From assembly GCF_900169065.1 (NCBI RefSeq), contig NZ_FXZB01000004.1, positions 1-64,000 on the forward strand: a DNA stretch of 64,000 nt, written 5' to 3'. The notes below the pieces were generated by a model. That model was given only the letters and a program-made list of their open reading frames with translations, was not told the origin of the DNA and searched no databases. The stretch's first letter is position 1. Every line of letters begins with the position of its first letter. This DNA comes from Brevibacterium aurantiacum (GTDB lineage Bacteria > Actinomycetota > Actinomycetes > Actinomycetales > Brevibacteriaceae). A program made the position numbers and the translations under genes. Below, piece by piece: positions 27,320 to 36,040 of the stretch.

Positions 27320-27571
27320 TCAGCGTTCAAGGCGGCCGCCGAAGGCCTGCTCAAGGGGAATGCTTCCGTCCTGCCAAGGAGTGAGCGCCCAGGCCACCAC
27401 ATATGCGCCGACGCCCAGAACTGGAAGCAGGAACGAGATGAGGACGAGCAGGCGCATCAGCCACACGTTCATTCCAGTGGCCTCGGCGAGACCGCCTGCA
27501 ATACCGCCGAGAACCCGGTCGGGCCCGCGACGGAAACCAACTTTGCGAATGGAATCAAATAGTTTTCTCAT
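27320..27571 (-). CDS. PspC-domain membrane protein
   Basis: An 83-residue protein starting at ATG 27571 (MRKLFDSIRK, GAAGG upstream). The PspC domain is clear: RRGPDRVLGGIAGGLAEATGMNVWLMRLLVL followed by a hydrophobic span to about residue 65 (VLISFLLPVLGVGAYVVAWALTP). PspC proteins sense or signal envelope stress. No pspA is nearby. It is convergent with the aldo/keto reductase gene. Confidence 0.85.
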   Translation of the reverse strand: MRKLFDSIRKVGFRRGPDRVLGGIAGGLAEATGMNVWLMRLLVLISFLLPVLGVGAYVVAWALTPWQDGSIPLEQAFGGRLER

Positions 27572-27784
27572 GCCTTCAACAGTACGCAGATTCCGCTGTC
27601 TGCACAGGGGTGCTGACCGTCGAACCGGGATGAGGGAAACCGGAATGGCACCCTTTGGGGGCGCTGGCAAGGGAAGGGCCACCTCGGCGGCCATCTGCTT
27701 TCAATTCTCGCTGTATGAGACGACGATCACAGGTTTTGGGCGCGCCTTCTCGGGGGCCGACAGCAAGGGCGGTTACGATTAACG

Positions 27785-27796
27785 GGTTGTGCAACC
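27785..27796. promoter_or_regulatory. Short inverted repeat before the peptide/PH-MarR operon
   Basis: GGTTG and CAACC flank TG in GGTTGTGCAACC, about 50 bp before the 54-residue peptide gene. MarR proteins often bind TTG-N-CAA-type dyads, so it could be an autoregulatory site for the MarR-like domain encoded downstream. It is short and could be chance. Confidence 0.25.
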
Positions 27797-27844
27797 AATT
27801 GTCCGCATCTGCCATCCCAGCAACGCGGCAAAGAGGAGTCCGTT

Positions 27845-28009
27845 GTGAAGTGGTTGAAAAAGGCCGTCCTCACGCTCGTCGTCATTTTTGTGGCGTTCTA
27901 TCTGTTCAGTCGGCCAGAAGATTCAGCCGAGGCAGTGCGGAACGCTTTCGAAGCAGTGGGTACCGGTGTCGGCTCACTGGTCACTTTCTTCACTTCCCTG
28001 TCCGCGTAG
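27845..28009 (+). CDS. 54-residue single-span membrane protein
   Basis: GTG at 27845 with GAGGAG eight bases upstream opens 54 codons ending in TAG 28007-28009. The start MKWLKKAVLT is basic, followed by a span LVVIFVAFYLF and then an acidic, amphipathic C-terminal part (EDSAEAVRNAFEAVGTGVGS). It probably sits in the membrane with the C-terminus outside. Only 21 bp separate it from the PH-MarR gene, so they are likely co-transcribed. It is short and easily missed by automated calls. Confidence 0.7.
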   Translation: MKWLKKAVLTLVVIFVAFYLFSRPEDSAEAVRNAFEAVGTGVGSLVTFFTSLSA

Positions 28010-28030
28010 CCGCGCAGGAAGCAGCCTGAC

Positions 28031-29329
28031 GTGTTCGGGGCACTGACCGACCCGAGAGTCGAAGATCATCTCATCGCTGAAGAGGGCGAAATCGTCGTCG
28101 ACGAAGTTCGCCGCCATTTCCTTGCCTTCGTCTCCCCCACGCTCATCATTCTGCTGGGCCTGGCCGTTGCCGCCCTGAGCTTCACAGTCCCGATCGATTT
28201 CGCGTCGATCCCATTGGGAATCGGTGCCGCCATTGCCCTGTTCGGCGTCTACCGTGCACTGTTCGTGCACATGGACCGGTTCGTCATCACGAACATGCGC
28301 GTGTTCCGCATCCATGGGATCTTCACTCAGCACAAGGCCACGATGCCGATGGCACGTATCCTCGATATCTCGGTCCATAAGCCCCTGATGGGCCGGATCT
28401 TCAGATACGGTCACTTCGTCTTCGAATCCGCTGCCCAGGACCAGGGCCTGCGCGACATCCGCTACGTCGGCCGGCCAGACGAACGAGACCTCACCATCCA
28501 AACGGTGATTCAGCGTTCCGGACTGCGCTCGGCCATCACCTCGCTCAACACCAGGGACGAAGACGACGACGAGGAGCTCCCGGACGGTGACGACCTCGTC
28601 ACCGGCGCCTCGGCCGACATCGACGCCGACACGGACTTCGATTCCGACGCCGACCAGGAATTCGATTCGGATGAGGAGCTCAGGGCCGAACACCAGCCAC
28701 GCTTCAGCGCCGGCACGCGGACCGGTCAGTACCCGGCAGTGCGCACCGGAGTCGGCCCCAATGTGGACACCGAAGAGTGGAACACGATGGAGTTCAACAC
28801 CGATCACGGCTTCCGGGACTCGGAGGAGTTCAGGATCGGCAACGCCTCACCGGCCTTGAACGATCCGGTCTCAATGGCCGCGAGCGCGTGGGAGATGCGA
28901 TGGCCCGAACGCGATCGGATGCAGACTGCCACCGAACTGATGCGGGCCCACCGCTTCCTCATCGACAGTCTCGATGAGAAGCTGCGCCCGCTGGGACTCA
29001 CCTACGCACGCTATGAAGCCCTGCTCCTCCTGTTCTTCGATCAGAGAGGCGCTCTCCCCCTCGTCGAACTCACCGATCAGCTGCAGGTCGACACCAGCTC
29101 ATCCTTCTCCACAGTGCGGTGGCTGGAGGACAACGATCTGCTCGAAAGGGCGCTGGAACCCGGTGACGACGGAGAGGTCTTCGCTGAGATCACGCCCAAG
29201 GGACGTGCGCTGACCGACAGGGCCAGTCAGATCGTCGCCGATGCCCGCTTCGGCCTGGACACGATGTCAGATGCCGAATGCCGTCAGCTCACCAACCTGC
29301 TGGCGAGGCAACGCCGCATCCGGGACTGA
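28031..29329 (+). CDS. Membrane PH-domain protein fused to a MarR-type winged helix
   Basis: A 432-residue protein from a GTG start. Two membrane spans (about 33-54 and 57-79) precede a bacterial PH domain (bPH/DUF304-like; VITNMRVFRIHGIFTQHKAT, then MPMARILDISV) to about 165. A strongly acidic linker follows (about 176-222). Residues 285-432 form a complete MarR-type winged helix: LTYARYEALLLLFF, LPLVELTDQLQVDTSSSFSTV, RWLEDNDLLER and EITPKGRALTD. The frame is continuous. An internal ATG at 28787 (Met253) could start a separate MarR protein. As read, it is a membrane-tethered MarR regulator, which is unusual. Confidence 0.75.
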   Translation: MFGALTDPRVEDHLIAEEGEIVVDEVRRHFLAFVSPTLIILLGLAVAALSFTVPIDFASIPLGIGAAIALFGVYRALFVHMDRFVITNMRVFRIHGIFTQHKATMPMARILDISVHKPLMGRIFRYGHFVFESAAQDQGLRDIRYVGRPDERDLTIQTVIQRSGLRSAITSLNTRDEDDDEELPDGDDLVTGASADIDADTDFDSDADQEFDSDEELRAEHQPRFSAGTRTGQYPAVRTGVGPNVDTEEWNTMEFNTDHGFRDSEEFRIGNASPALNDPVSMAASAWEMRWPERDRMQTATELMRAHRFLIDSLDEKLRPLGLTYARYEALLLLFFDQRGALPLVELTDQLQVDTSSSFSTVRWLEDNDLLERALEPGDDGEVFAEITPKGRALTDRASQIVADARFGLDTMSDAECRQLTNLLARQRRIRD

Positions 29330-29362
29330 AGGCAGACGCTCGGAGTTCCGCGGCAGCGAATG

Positions 29363-30616
29363 TCAGACTGTCTCCGGTTGCCGACGGGCGAAGTCCGGAG
29401 CATGCTCGGGAGTGATACCGATTCCGAGGATGCGCGCCGGAATCACGGTCAGTGCCGGGAACGTCTTCAGCAGCCAGAGGACCGGCGCCGGCGGGCGGAT
29501 GACTCCGCCGTTGTGGACGACCGGCTCGACCATCGCGTGGATGCCTCCCTGCAGCAGCTCAACCGCTTTCGTCGTCAGCAGCCGTCTGCGCTGCACACGC
29601 CTGAGGTCGCTGGTGGACACGCTTCCCGTCCGCAGCGCCTCCGCCAGCAGACGAGCCGTGGCCACACCGTCTTGGACTGCCAGATTGACGCCGACTCCGC
29701 CCAGCGGGCTCATGGCATGGGCCGCATCACCGATGCACAGCACCCCGTCGACGAACCAGCGCTTGGCCTCATTGCGCCTGACATCAAGGAGCTTCACATC
29801 CTCAAGCCGCAGCGCTGCAACATCGCCTGCCAGCACGGGGAAGGTCTCGGCGACCGCGCGGCGAAGAGACTCGATCCCCTGCTCACGGAAGCGTGTGTCC
29901 TCGCCCTTCGGGATGAGGCGGGCCATCTGGACGTGACCGTCGCGCGGAATCGCGACGAACACGTTGCCGCCCTTGGCGCGAGGAGCGATGGATTCGGCCA
30001 GCTGCGCCTGGGTGTCGATCCGGAACCACCACACGTCGATCGTGGACCGCAGCTCCCGCATCGACAGCTGCGCCTCGTCCCGAGCCTTCGACCAGCGACC
30101 GTCAGCGGCGACGACGAGTGGTGCCCGCAGCTCGGTCTCACCGTCGGGAGCCTGTACATGAACACCGACGACTCGGTCGCCGTCCCAGATCAGCGAGGTC
30201 ATCTCGGCCCCCATGCGCAGATCGAACCCGGGTTCGTCCTCCCCTGCCTTGGCCAGCAGATTGAGGAAGTCCCACTGAGGTGCGATCGTCATGAACGGAT
30301 GCGGCGTGTTCAACCTGGACAGGTCGCCGAGGATGTAGTCCCGACCGTCGTCACCCGCGAGACTGATGTTGGTCACCCTGCGGTGGGTGATGCGAGCGAA
30401 TTCGTTGTAGAGACCCAGCTCGTCCAGAAGCCGCAGTGTTGATGGGTGGATCGTGTCACCGCGGAAATCGCGGAAGAAGTCGGTGTGCTTCTCCAGCACC
30501 ACAACCTTGACACCACCGCGGGCCAGGAGCAGCCCGGCAACGATTCCGGCGGGCCCGCCTCCGGAGATGATGCAGTCACAGTCGGCATCGAGTTGGTCGT
30601 GCGCAGCGTCTGTCAT
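29363..30616 (-). CDS. FAD-dependent monooxygenase (PHBH/UbiH fold)
   Basis: A 417-residue class A flavoprotein hydroxylase. The FAD-binding GxGxxG motif is SGGGPAGIVAGLLLARGG near residues 18-35, the NADPH/FAD DG motif is VVAADGRWS (about 167-175), and the second FAD motif is LCIGDAAHAMSPLGGVGVNL (about 293-312). The substrate is unknown. ATG 30616 is preceded by GAGGAG. It is convergent with the PH-MarR gene, with no obvious operon partner. The C-terminal portion contains membrane-interacting hydrophobic residues but no true span. Confidence 0.88.
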   Translation of the reverse strand: MTDAAHDQLDADCDCIISGGGPAGIVAGLLLARGGVKVVVLEKHTDFFRDFRGDTIHPSTLRLLDELGLYNEFARITHRRVTNISLAGDDGRDYILGDLSRLNTPHPFMTIAPQWDFLNLLAKAGEDEPGFDLRMGAEMTSLIWDGDRVVGVHVQAPDGETELRAPLVVAADGRWSKARDEAQLSMRELRSTIDVWWFRIDTQAQLAESIAPRAKGGNVFVAIPRDGHVQMARLIPKGEDTRFREQGIESLRRAVAETFPVLAGDVAALRLEDVKLLDVRRNEAKRWFVDGVLCIGDAAHAMSPLGGVGVNLAVQDGVATARLLAEALRTGSVSTSDLRRVQRRRLLTTKAVELLQGGIHAMVEPVVHNGGVIRPPAPVLWLLKTFPALTVIPARILGIGITPEHAPDFARRQPETV

Positions 30617-30706
30617 GACACGCTCCTCAGCATTGTGTTCCTCAGCATTGCGGGCACAGAATCGATGCTAGACCACGAGGAGACCGATTGACATGGGGCG
30701 GCGAAC

Positions 30707-32458
30707 TCACACAGTCCTGCGTCCCACCCCGGAGACCTTCTCAGTGACGTCGAAGCGCTCACGGTAGCGACCGGTGAGCAGTCGCCACTGCGAATGCAGC
30801 GCGGTCGAGGAGTTGAACACGAGCAGGGTCAGCGGATACAGCACCCACTGCAGCCACATGGTCACCCGACGCACCGGTGGAACGTGGACCGGCCGGGGCG
30901 GCAGCAGCGAGTTGAAGACGATGACGGAAGCAATGAGACCGACCATGCCGATCTGCTGGATCAGACCGACCGTCATCGGCATCCGCTCGATGAGGTCCGT
31001 AACCTCTCCTGTCTGGGTTGCCACAGCGAAGGGAATCCACCCGCCGACTGCGATGATCACAGAGATCGAGGCCAGGCTGACATGACCTTCGATGAGTGAG
31101 AGGAAGCGGAGGAACCCGGGCCAGAAGGGTGTTCGAGCAGTCCCGGAGAAGACCCTCACCCCTACATAGGGCACATCGCTGGCACCGTATGACCAACGGC
31201 TGAGCTGCTTGAACTGAGCCACCATCGTGTCCCTGAATCCGCCGGCGAGGACAGCATCCTGGTAGATCGGAACGTGGATGGGCACGACACGGTAGTCACC
31301 GTCGAAGTGGAACCAGCTCCTCCAGTACTGGTGGCCGTCTTCGACGATCGTCTTCTTCGACCAGAACCCCATGTCGACGAGCGCGGTCAGTGGCTGAGAG
31401 TGGGAGGCGAAGTTGCGCAGCGAGAGAGGGCGGACCGTGGTCGTGAGATTCCAGAAGCAGTTCGCGCTCGCGACGACACGAGAGGGCGCGGGCGCCTCCC
31501 AGATGTTCGTGAGGTAGAGGCTGATGGGTTGGAACGCGAGGTGGGCGCGATCGGGCGCGAGCACATATTCGTAGGCGACATAGTCGAAATACGCCTCGTG
31601 GGGTGTGTTGTCGCAGTCGAGGCTGGTCACGAGCACCGACTCGGGATCGATCCCGTTCGCCTCCACCCAATGAGCCAGCCGCTGACCGGCGTAGGTGATG
31701 TTCGCGCCCTTTCCCGCAATCTCTCCCGGGATTCCGGCCGGATGCTCGACGAGGACGAAGGCCGCAAAACCGTCACCGTACTCGGCCGCCAGGCGACGTG
31801 CCGTCTCAGCCATCCGAGGCCCGCCGCGTTCCTCATAGGCGAAGAAGACGACGATCTTAGAGGGCGAGGTCGAGGTGTGCAGGAGGGAGCGGATTCCGTC
31901 GGCGACCACATCGTAGGGCTCGTGGTAGGCAGCGACCACGACAGCATGGAGCACGGACGAGGGACGCATCACTGCACCTGGGTTCTCGCGCACTCGGGCA
32001 ATCGTCGCGGCGTGCTGCTGCGCCCGGAACCCAGACCAGGGATAGGGACGTGAGGGCTGTCCGTCCAGCGCCCGTTCGACATCGAGCAGCCTGGCGCCCC
32101 AGTCCACTCGGGAGCTGCGCCGGAAGCGCACAAATCCTCGTGAAACGTCGACGGCTCCGCGCATCGCCCGAAACAGAGTGAGTCCGACAACGGTGAAGAC
32201 GTAGATCGCCCCGGCAGTCGCGTCGATGAACGGCAGGACGAACACCAATCCGATGGCGGAGAAGCTCACGATCGCCGGCAGTGCTTCGAAGCACCTGTAG
32301 GCCCTCGTGCGCGGCCCCGTGGGAAGTTCGAGCTCATCGGCAGGACGGTGGACCGCGGAATTCAGTTCACGAATCGTTCTCACACTGTCGATCCTGTGTG
32401 AAGATCCTGACCGACTGTTGGTCCGCAGATGCAGGCCAGGTGAATACTGGACATGCAT
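30707..32458 (-). CDS. Membrane GT2-like glycosyltransferase
   Basis: A 583-residue protein. Two membrane spans (about 58-95) precede a GT-A domain: VLHAVVVAAYHEPYDVVADGIRSLL, metal-binding SLDCDNTPHEAYF (about 278-290), acceptor-side DMGFWSKKTIVEDGHQYWR and the QxxRW-like QFKQLSRWSYGAS. Three or four spans follow at 465-560. It most likely assembles or exports a cell-surface polysaccharide. The start is uncertain: a GTG 75 bp inside (VRTIREL, AGGA upstream) is an alternative. It starts 23 bp after the amino-sugar kinase gene, so it may be in that operon. Confidence 0.78.
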   Translation of the reverse strand: MHVQYSPGLHLRTNSRSGSSHRIDSVRTIRELNSAVHRPADELELPTGPRTRAYRCFEALPAIVSFSAIGLVFVLPFIDATAGAIYVFTVVGLTLFRAMRGAVDVSRGFVRFRRSSRVDWGARLLDVERALDGQPSRPYPWSGFRAQQHAATIARVRENPGAVMRPSSVLHAVVVAAYHEPYDVVADGIRSLLHTSTSPSKIVVFFAYEERGGPRMAETARRLAAEYGDGFAAFVLVEHPAGIPGEIAGKGANITYAGQRLAHWVEANGIDPESVLVTSLDCDNTPHEAYFDYVAYEYVLAPDRAHLAFQPISLYLTNIWEAPAPSRVVASANCFWNLTTTVRPLSLRNFASHSQPLTALVDMGFWSKKTIVEDGHQYWRSWFHFDGDYRVVPIHVPIYQDAVLAGGFRDTMVAQFKQLSRWSYGASDVPYVGVRVFSGTARTPFWPGFLRFLSLIEGHVSLASISVIIAVGGWIPFAVATQTGEVTDLIERMPMTVGLIQQIGMVGLIASVIVFNSLLPPRPVHVPPVRRVTMWLQWVLYPLTLLVFNSSTALHSQWRLLTGRYRERFDVTEKVSGVGRRTV

Positions 32459-32481
32459 TTGCCGTCGCCGGCGCGACTAAC

Positions 32482-33501
32482 TCAGACCCACAGCACTCCC
32501 GGCTGCGGCCGCAATCGCCTCTGCCCCACCAGATTCGCCAAGGTCAGCGCCCCGCTGAGCGGATCGCCGGCGGGTTCGACAACGGCCGCCCCTGGCCTCA
32601 GGCGCAGAGCCTCAGCACGAAACGCCTCGACGAGAGACTCACCTGCCCGGCGCAGACCACCGCTGAGCGTGACTCGGGATGCGGCGTCGACTCCTTGGCC
32701 TCCGGCTGCGATCGCACTGCGCGCGGCCTCGCGTCCAGCCTCGGCCAACAGTGCGCTGGCCACGGGATCACCCGCACCGGCGCGGCCAGCCACGTCGACG
32801 GCGAACTCGGCGAGGAGTCCTGCTCGATCGCTGCGCGTGTAGAACTGTGCAGGCCACGTGCCCGGTTCGCCGAATCTCTGTCGTGCCGCCTCAAGCAGAC
32901 CGGCGCCTCGATCATCGACTCCGTCGTGGCACTTCAGCGCTGCCTCGAGTGCCTGTCTACCCACCCAGGCACCGCCCCCGCGGTCACCGAAGAGATGCCC
33001 CCAACCGTCGACTCTCCTCCACTTCGGCAACAGCATTCCCTGCGGGTCGGGCCCGGGATGGGCGATGGCGATTGCTCCCGTGCCCAGGACCGTCACCGCT
33101 CCCCCACAACCCGATAGGGCGCCGAGGTGGGCCGTCAACGCATCGATCGCCACCGCCGCTTCTGCTTTCGCCTCCACCACCAGTGATCGCGCAAGCTCCC
33201 CGACGTCGGCGCTCAGTGAGGCGATGCCGGTGGCACCGATGCCGACTCCGCGGATCGACTCGACATGGTCCGGCCATGCTTCCTTGGCCGCGACGACGAG
33301 CCGCCGGATCTGCTGTGGGGCGTTGCTGCCCTCGGCTCCGATGGAGACCCCGGGGCCGGTAAGGACCCCCAGCGGCTCGGCCGCGACACCGTCGGCCGTG
33401 GCGCCGTCAGCAGTCGTGCTCGCAGCATTCGCGTCGAAGGGTGCGATCGCGACGCGACTGCCGGTGCCACCGATGTCGATGCCGAGGACGAAACCGCTCA
33501 T
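32482..33501 (-). CDS. N-acetylglucosamine kinase (BadF/BadG-type ATPase fold)
   Basis: A 339-residue ASKHA-fold sugar kinase. Phosphate-1 motif GIDIGGTGSRVAI (7-19), central GTGAIAIAH and the metal-binding FGDRGGGAWVGRQALEAAL (about 170-190) match NagK/MurK-type N-acetylglucosamine kinases. It would produce GlcNAc-6-P (possibly also MurNAc-6-P) in the cytoplasm. Its start overlaps the murQ stop (ATGA), so it is part of the cell-wall recycling operon. Whether it prefers GlcNAc or MurNAc cannot be told from the sequence. Confidence 0.85.
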   Translation of the reverse strand: MSGFVLGIDIGGTGSRVAIAPFDANAASTTADGATADGVAAEPLGVLTGPGVSIGAEGSNAPQQIRRLVVAAKEAWPDHVESIRGVGIGATGIASLSADVGELARSLVVEAKAEAAVAIDALTAHLGALSGCGGAVTVLGTGAIAIAHPGPDPQGMLLPKWRRVDGWGHLFGDRGGGAWVGRQALEAALKCHDGVDDRGAGLLEAARQRFGEPGTWPAQFYTRSDRAGLLAEFAVDVAGRAGAGDPVASALLAEAGREAARSAIAAGGQGVDAASRVTLSGGLRRAGESLVEAFRAEALRLRPGAAVVEPAGDPLSGALTLANLVGQRRLRPQPGVLWV

Positions 33502-34439
33502 GAGGTCTCGCGTCCCGATTCAGCAGACACTGCCGCAATCGCAGCCTTGACTGAGCCGTCGGAGTCCGCGAGATGCTTCGCCGCGGCCTGGGGCGTCACC
33601 GAGGTGAAGGAGACGACCAACGCCGTTTTGAGTTCGCCGTCGCAGTCCTCCAGCAGCTCACGGGCAGCAGCATCAGACAGGTCGGCTGCTTCGCAGAGGA
33701 TCCGCACGGTCCGTTCCCGCAGTTTGTCATTCGTGGCGACCACGGAGACCATGAGGTTTCGCCAGGTGCGACCCAGCGCGATCATCAGCGCCGTCGAGAA
33801 CCCATTGAGCGTCAGCTTCTGCGCCGTTCCGGCCTTGAGCCGGGTCGAACCCGTCACCACTTCGGGTCCGGTGTCGAGCAGAATATGGTCAGCAGCCGCC
33901 TCGGCGACGGGGGCAGCGGGGTTGTTCGAGATGAGCACGGTGTGCGCGCCCACCTCACCGGCGGCTTCCAATGCCCCGCGAACATAGGGTGTCGAACCGC
34001 TCGCGGCGATTCCGATCGCCACGTCGTCGGGACCGAGCTTTCCCGCAGCTCTGCGACCGTCGCCGGTGGAGTCCTCGGCGTTCTCCACCGCGTTGACCAG
34101 CGCCGCCTGGCCACCGGCGATGTGCCCGACCACGCGCCCAGGTTCGAGGTTGAATGTCGGCAGAAGTTCGCTGGCGTCGAGTACTCCCAACCGGCCCGAG
34201 GTGCCGGCACCGAAGTAGTGGACGGTACCGCCTCGGCGCATTCGCTCGGCCGCGATGTCGACGAGTTCTGCCAGCTGCGGCAGGGCCGCCCGCACCGCGG
34301 CCAGGACGGCGTGGTCCTCATCATTCATCACCTGCAGGACACCCAGGGTGTCGAGGTCGTCGAGTCCCGCGCTGCGGGGGTTGCGCTGTTCGGTCGGCGA
34401 CAGCGGGCCCGGGGACGGTGGCTGCTGGGACTGGGTCAT
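33498..34439 (-). CDS. murQ: N-acetylmuramic acid 6-phosphate etherase
   Basis: A 313-residue SIS-domain lyase that removes D-lactate from MurNAc-6-P, giving GlcNAc-6-P. The substrate-binding loop is VHYFGAGTSGRLGVLDASELLPTF, followed by IAGGQAALVNAVENAEDS and IGIAASGSTPYVRGALEAA. The start ATG 34439 (MTQSQQPP) overlaps the symporter stop by one base; an upstream extension is Arg-rich and unconvincing. The adjacent anmK, kinase and transporter support the role in peptidoglycan recycling. Confidence 0.93.
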   Translation of the reverse strand: MTQSQQPPSPGPLSPTEQRNPRSAGLDDLDTLGVLQVMNDEDHAVLAAVRAALPQLAELVDIAAERMRRGGTVHYFGAGTSGRLGVLDASELLPTFNLEPGRVVGHIAGGQAALVNAVENAEDSTGDGRRAAGKLGPDDVAIGIAASGSTPYVRGALEAAGEVGAHTVLISNNPAAPVAEAAADHILLDTGPEVVTGSTRLKAGTAQKLTLNGFSTALMIALGRTWRNLMVSVVATNDKLRERTVRILCEAADLSDAAARELLEDCDGELKTALVVSFTSVTPQAAAKHLADSDGSVKAAIAAVSAESGRETS

Positions 34440-35944
34440 CAGCGGTTGCTGCCTTCCACCTCGGCGACGGTGCTGCGGGTCTGAGCCTTGGGGTGGCGCA
34501 GGGACAGGAGCCCGCCGATCACGACCATGACGATGACGCCGAGGAGCGGGTACCACTGCCAGGCGACCCACACCTCGCCGGTGATGTACTTCTCCATGAC
34601 GAAGAAGAAGGCGTTGACCGCGACTGCCAGGGCGAAGGTGATGTTCGCGTCCACAGCGGTGGCGCGCTTGTTGACCATGCCGAACACGAACGCCCCGAGC
34701 AGCCCGCCGTAGGTGATGCCCGCGACGCCCAAGGCCAGGATGACGATGTTGCCCTCATCGGATTGGAAGACGGTGGCGGGGAGGATGAAGGCGATGCCCC
34801 AGCCGATCGTCGCCCAGCGCCCGACCTTGAAGCCCTCGGCGTCGGTCATCGGCGTCTTCTTCAACCGTGCATAGACGTCGTTGACCGTCGAGGAGGACAG
34901 TGCGGACAGAGACGAGGACAGGGTCGACATGGCCGCAGCGAGGATGCCGGCCAGCAGCAGACCCGAGACGCCGGGTGGCAGACCCTCGATGATGAAGAGC
35001 GGGAAGATCTCGTCGTCACGGCTCAGACCCAGATCGGCCGGCAGCGCGTGATCGTAGTAGGCCCACAGCGCCAGGCCGACCGCGAGGAAGATCGCGAACT
35101 GGACGAAGACGACGACGCCGGAGACGATGAGCGCCTTCTGCGCCTCGATCTTCGAGCGGCAGGACAGGAGACGCTGGACGATGAGCTGGTCGGAGCCGTG
35201 GGAGGCCATGGCGAAGACCGCGCCGCCGAGCAGCGAGGGGATGAACGAGTCGGGAGCCGAGATCGGATTGCCTTCGAAGATGAACATGTTCAGCTTGTCG
35301 GCCGACGCCGCCTCGCTCAACCAGCCACCGCCGAGGGCAGCGGTGATGACGATGATCGCCAGCAGACCGCCCACGACGTAGAGGCACATCTGAGCCACAT
35401 CGACCCAGACCACGGCCTTGATGCCGCCGATGAAGGTGTAGGCGATCGTGACGAGTGAGAGGACGACGATGATGACGAAGTAGTTCGTGTGGATGCCCAG
35501 GCCGTCGAGGATGACTTTGACCGGGATGGCGGCGGCCAGCACGCGGATGCCGTCTGCCAGCAGGCGCGTGAACAGGAAGGTCACACCCGCGGTTGTCTGG
35601 GTCGAGGTGCCGAAGCGTTTGCCAAGGTAGGCGTACGCGGTGAGCATCTCACCGTCGTAGTAGCGCGGGAGCATGAAGAAGGCGACGACGACTCGGCCGA
35701 GGATGTAGCCCAGGCCCAGCTGCAGGTAGTTGATGTCGCCGAGGTAGCTCATGACCGGAATGCCGATCACGGTCAGGGCGCTGGTCTCCGTGGCGACCAC
35801 GGACAGACACACCGCCCACCACGGGATGTTCCGACCACCCAGGAAGTAGCCTTGGAGGTCCTTCTGCTTTCCGCTGAGCTTCAGGCCCAACCACGCCGTG
35901 GCGACGAGGTAGGCGATGATCACCAGAAGGTCGATGATCTGCAT
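34439..35944 (-). CDS. Sodium:solute symporter (SSS family), probable amino-sugar importer
   Basis: A 501-residue symporter with 13 predicted spans. Family marks are GGRNIPWWAVCLSVVATETSALT (spans 1-2), GGIKAVVWVDVAQMCLYVVGG (about 175-195) and MSTLSSSLSALSSSTVNDV (about 340-358), part of the Na2-binding region. The substrate is inferred only from context: it lies between anmK and murQ, so anhydro-MurNAc, MurNAc or GlcNAc is likely. It could replace a PTS or ABC importer in this pathway. Confidence 0.88.
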   Translation of the reverse strand: MQIIDLLVIIAYLVATAWLGLKLSGKQKDLQGYFLGGRNIPWWAVCLSVVATETSALTVIGIPVMSYLGDINYLQLGLGYILGRVVVAFFMLPRYYDGEMLTAYAYLGKRFGTSTQTTAGVTFLFTRLLADGIRVLAAAIPVKVILDGLGIHTNYFVIIVVLSLVTIAYTFIGGIKAVVWVDVAQMCLYVVGGLLAIIVITAALGGGWLSEAASADKLNMFIFEGNPISAPDSFIPSLLGGAVFAMASHGSDQLIVQRLLSCRSKIEAQKALIVSGVVVFVQFAIFLAVGLALWAYYDHALPADLGLSRDDEIFPLFIIEGLPPGVSGLLLAGILAAAMSTLSSSLSALSSSTVNDVYARLKKTPMTDAEGFKVGRWATIGWGIAFILPATVFQSDEGNIVILALGVAGITYGGLLGAFVFGMVNKRATAVDANITFALAVAVNAFFFVMEKYITGEVWVAWQWYPLLGVIVMVVIGGLLSLRHPKAQTRSTVAEVEGSNR

Positions 35945-35983
35945 GGTGTTTCTCCTTCATACAAGGGGTGTGCGTTTCTTCGC

Positions 35984-36008
35984 GAGGCCTGCATCGGTGC
36001 AGGGCCTC
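35984..36008 (-). terminator. Hairpin between anmK and the symporter gene
   Basis: GAGGCCTGCA and TGCAGGGCCTC pair with a single bulge around TCGG. It lies in the 96-bp gap between anmK and the symporter. No U-tract follows, so partial attenuation is more likely than full termination. A 14-bp direct repeat, GGTCTCATCGGTCC, at 36020-36033 and 36037-36050 spans the anmK stop. Confidence 0.45.
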
Positions 36009-36040
36009 ATCAGTTCAGTGGTCTCATCGGTCCGCCGGTC

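Noticed and set aside
27572-27844. Possible gene or RNA between pspC and the 54-residue peptide
   Set aside because: No frame with a ribosome site; only the short GGTTGTGCAACC inverted repeat was noticed.
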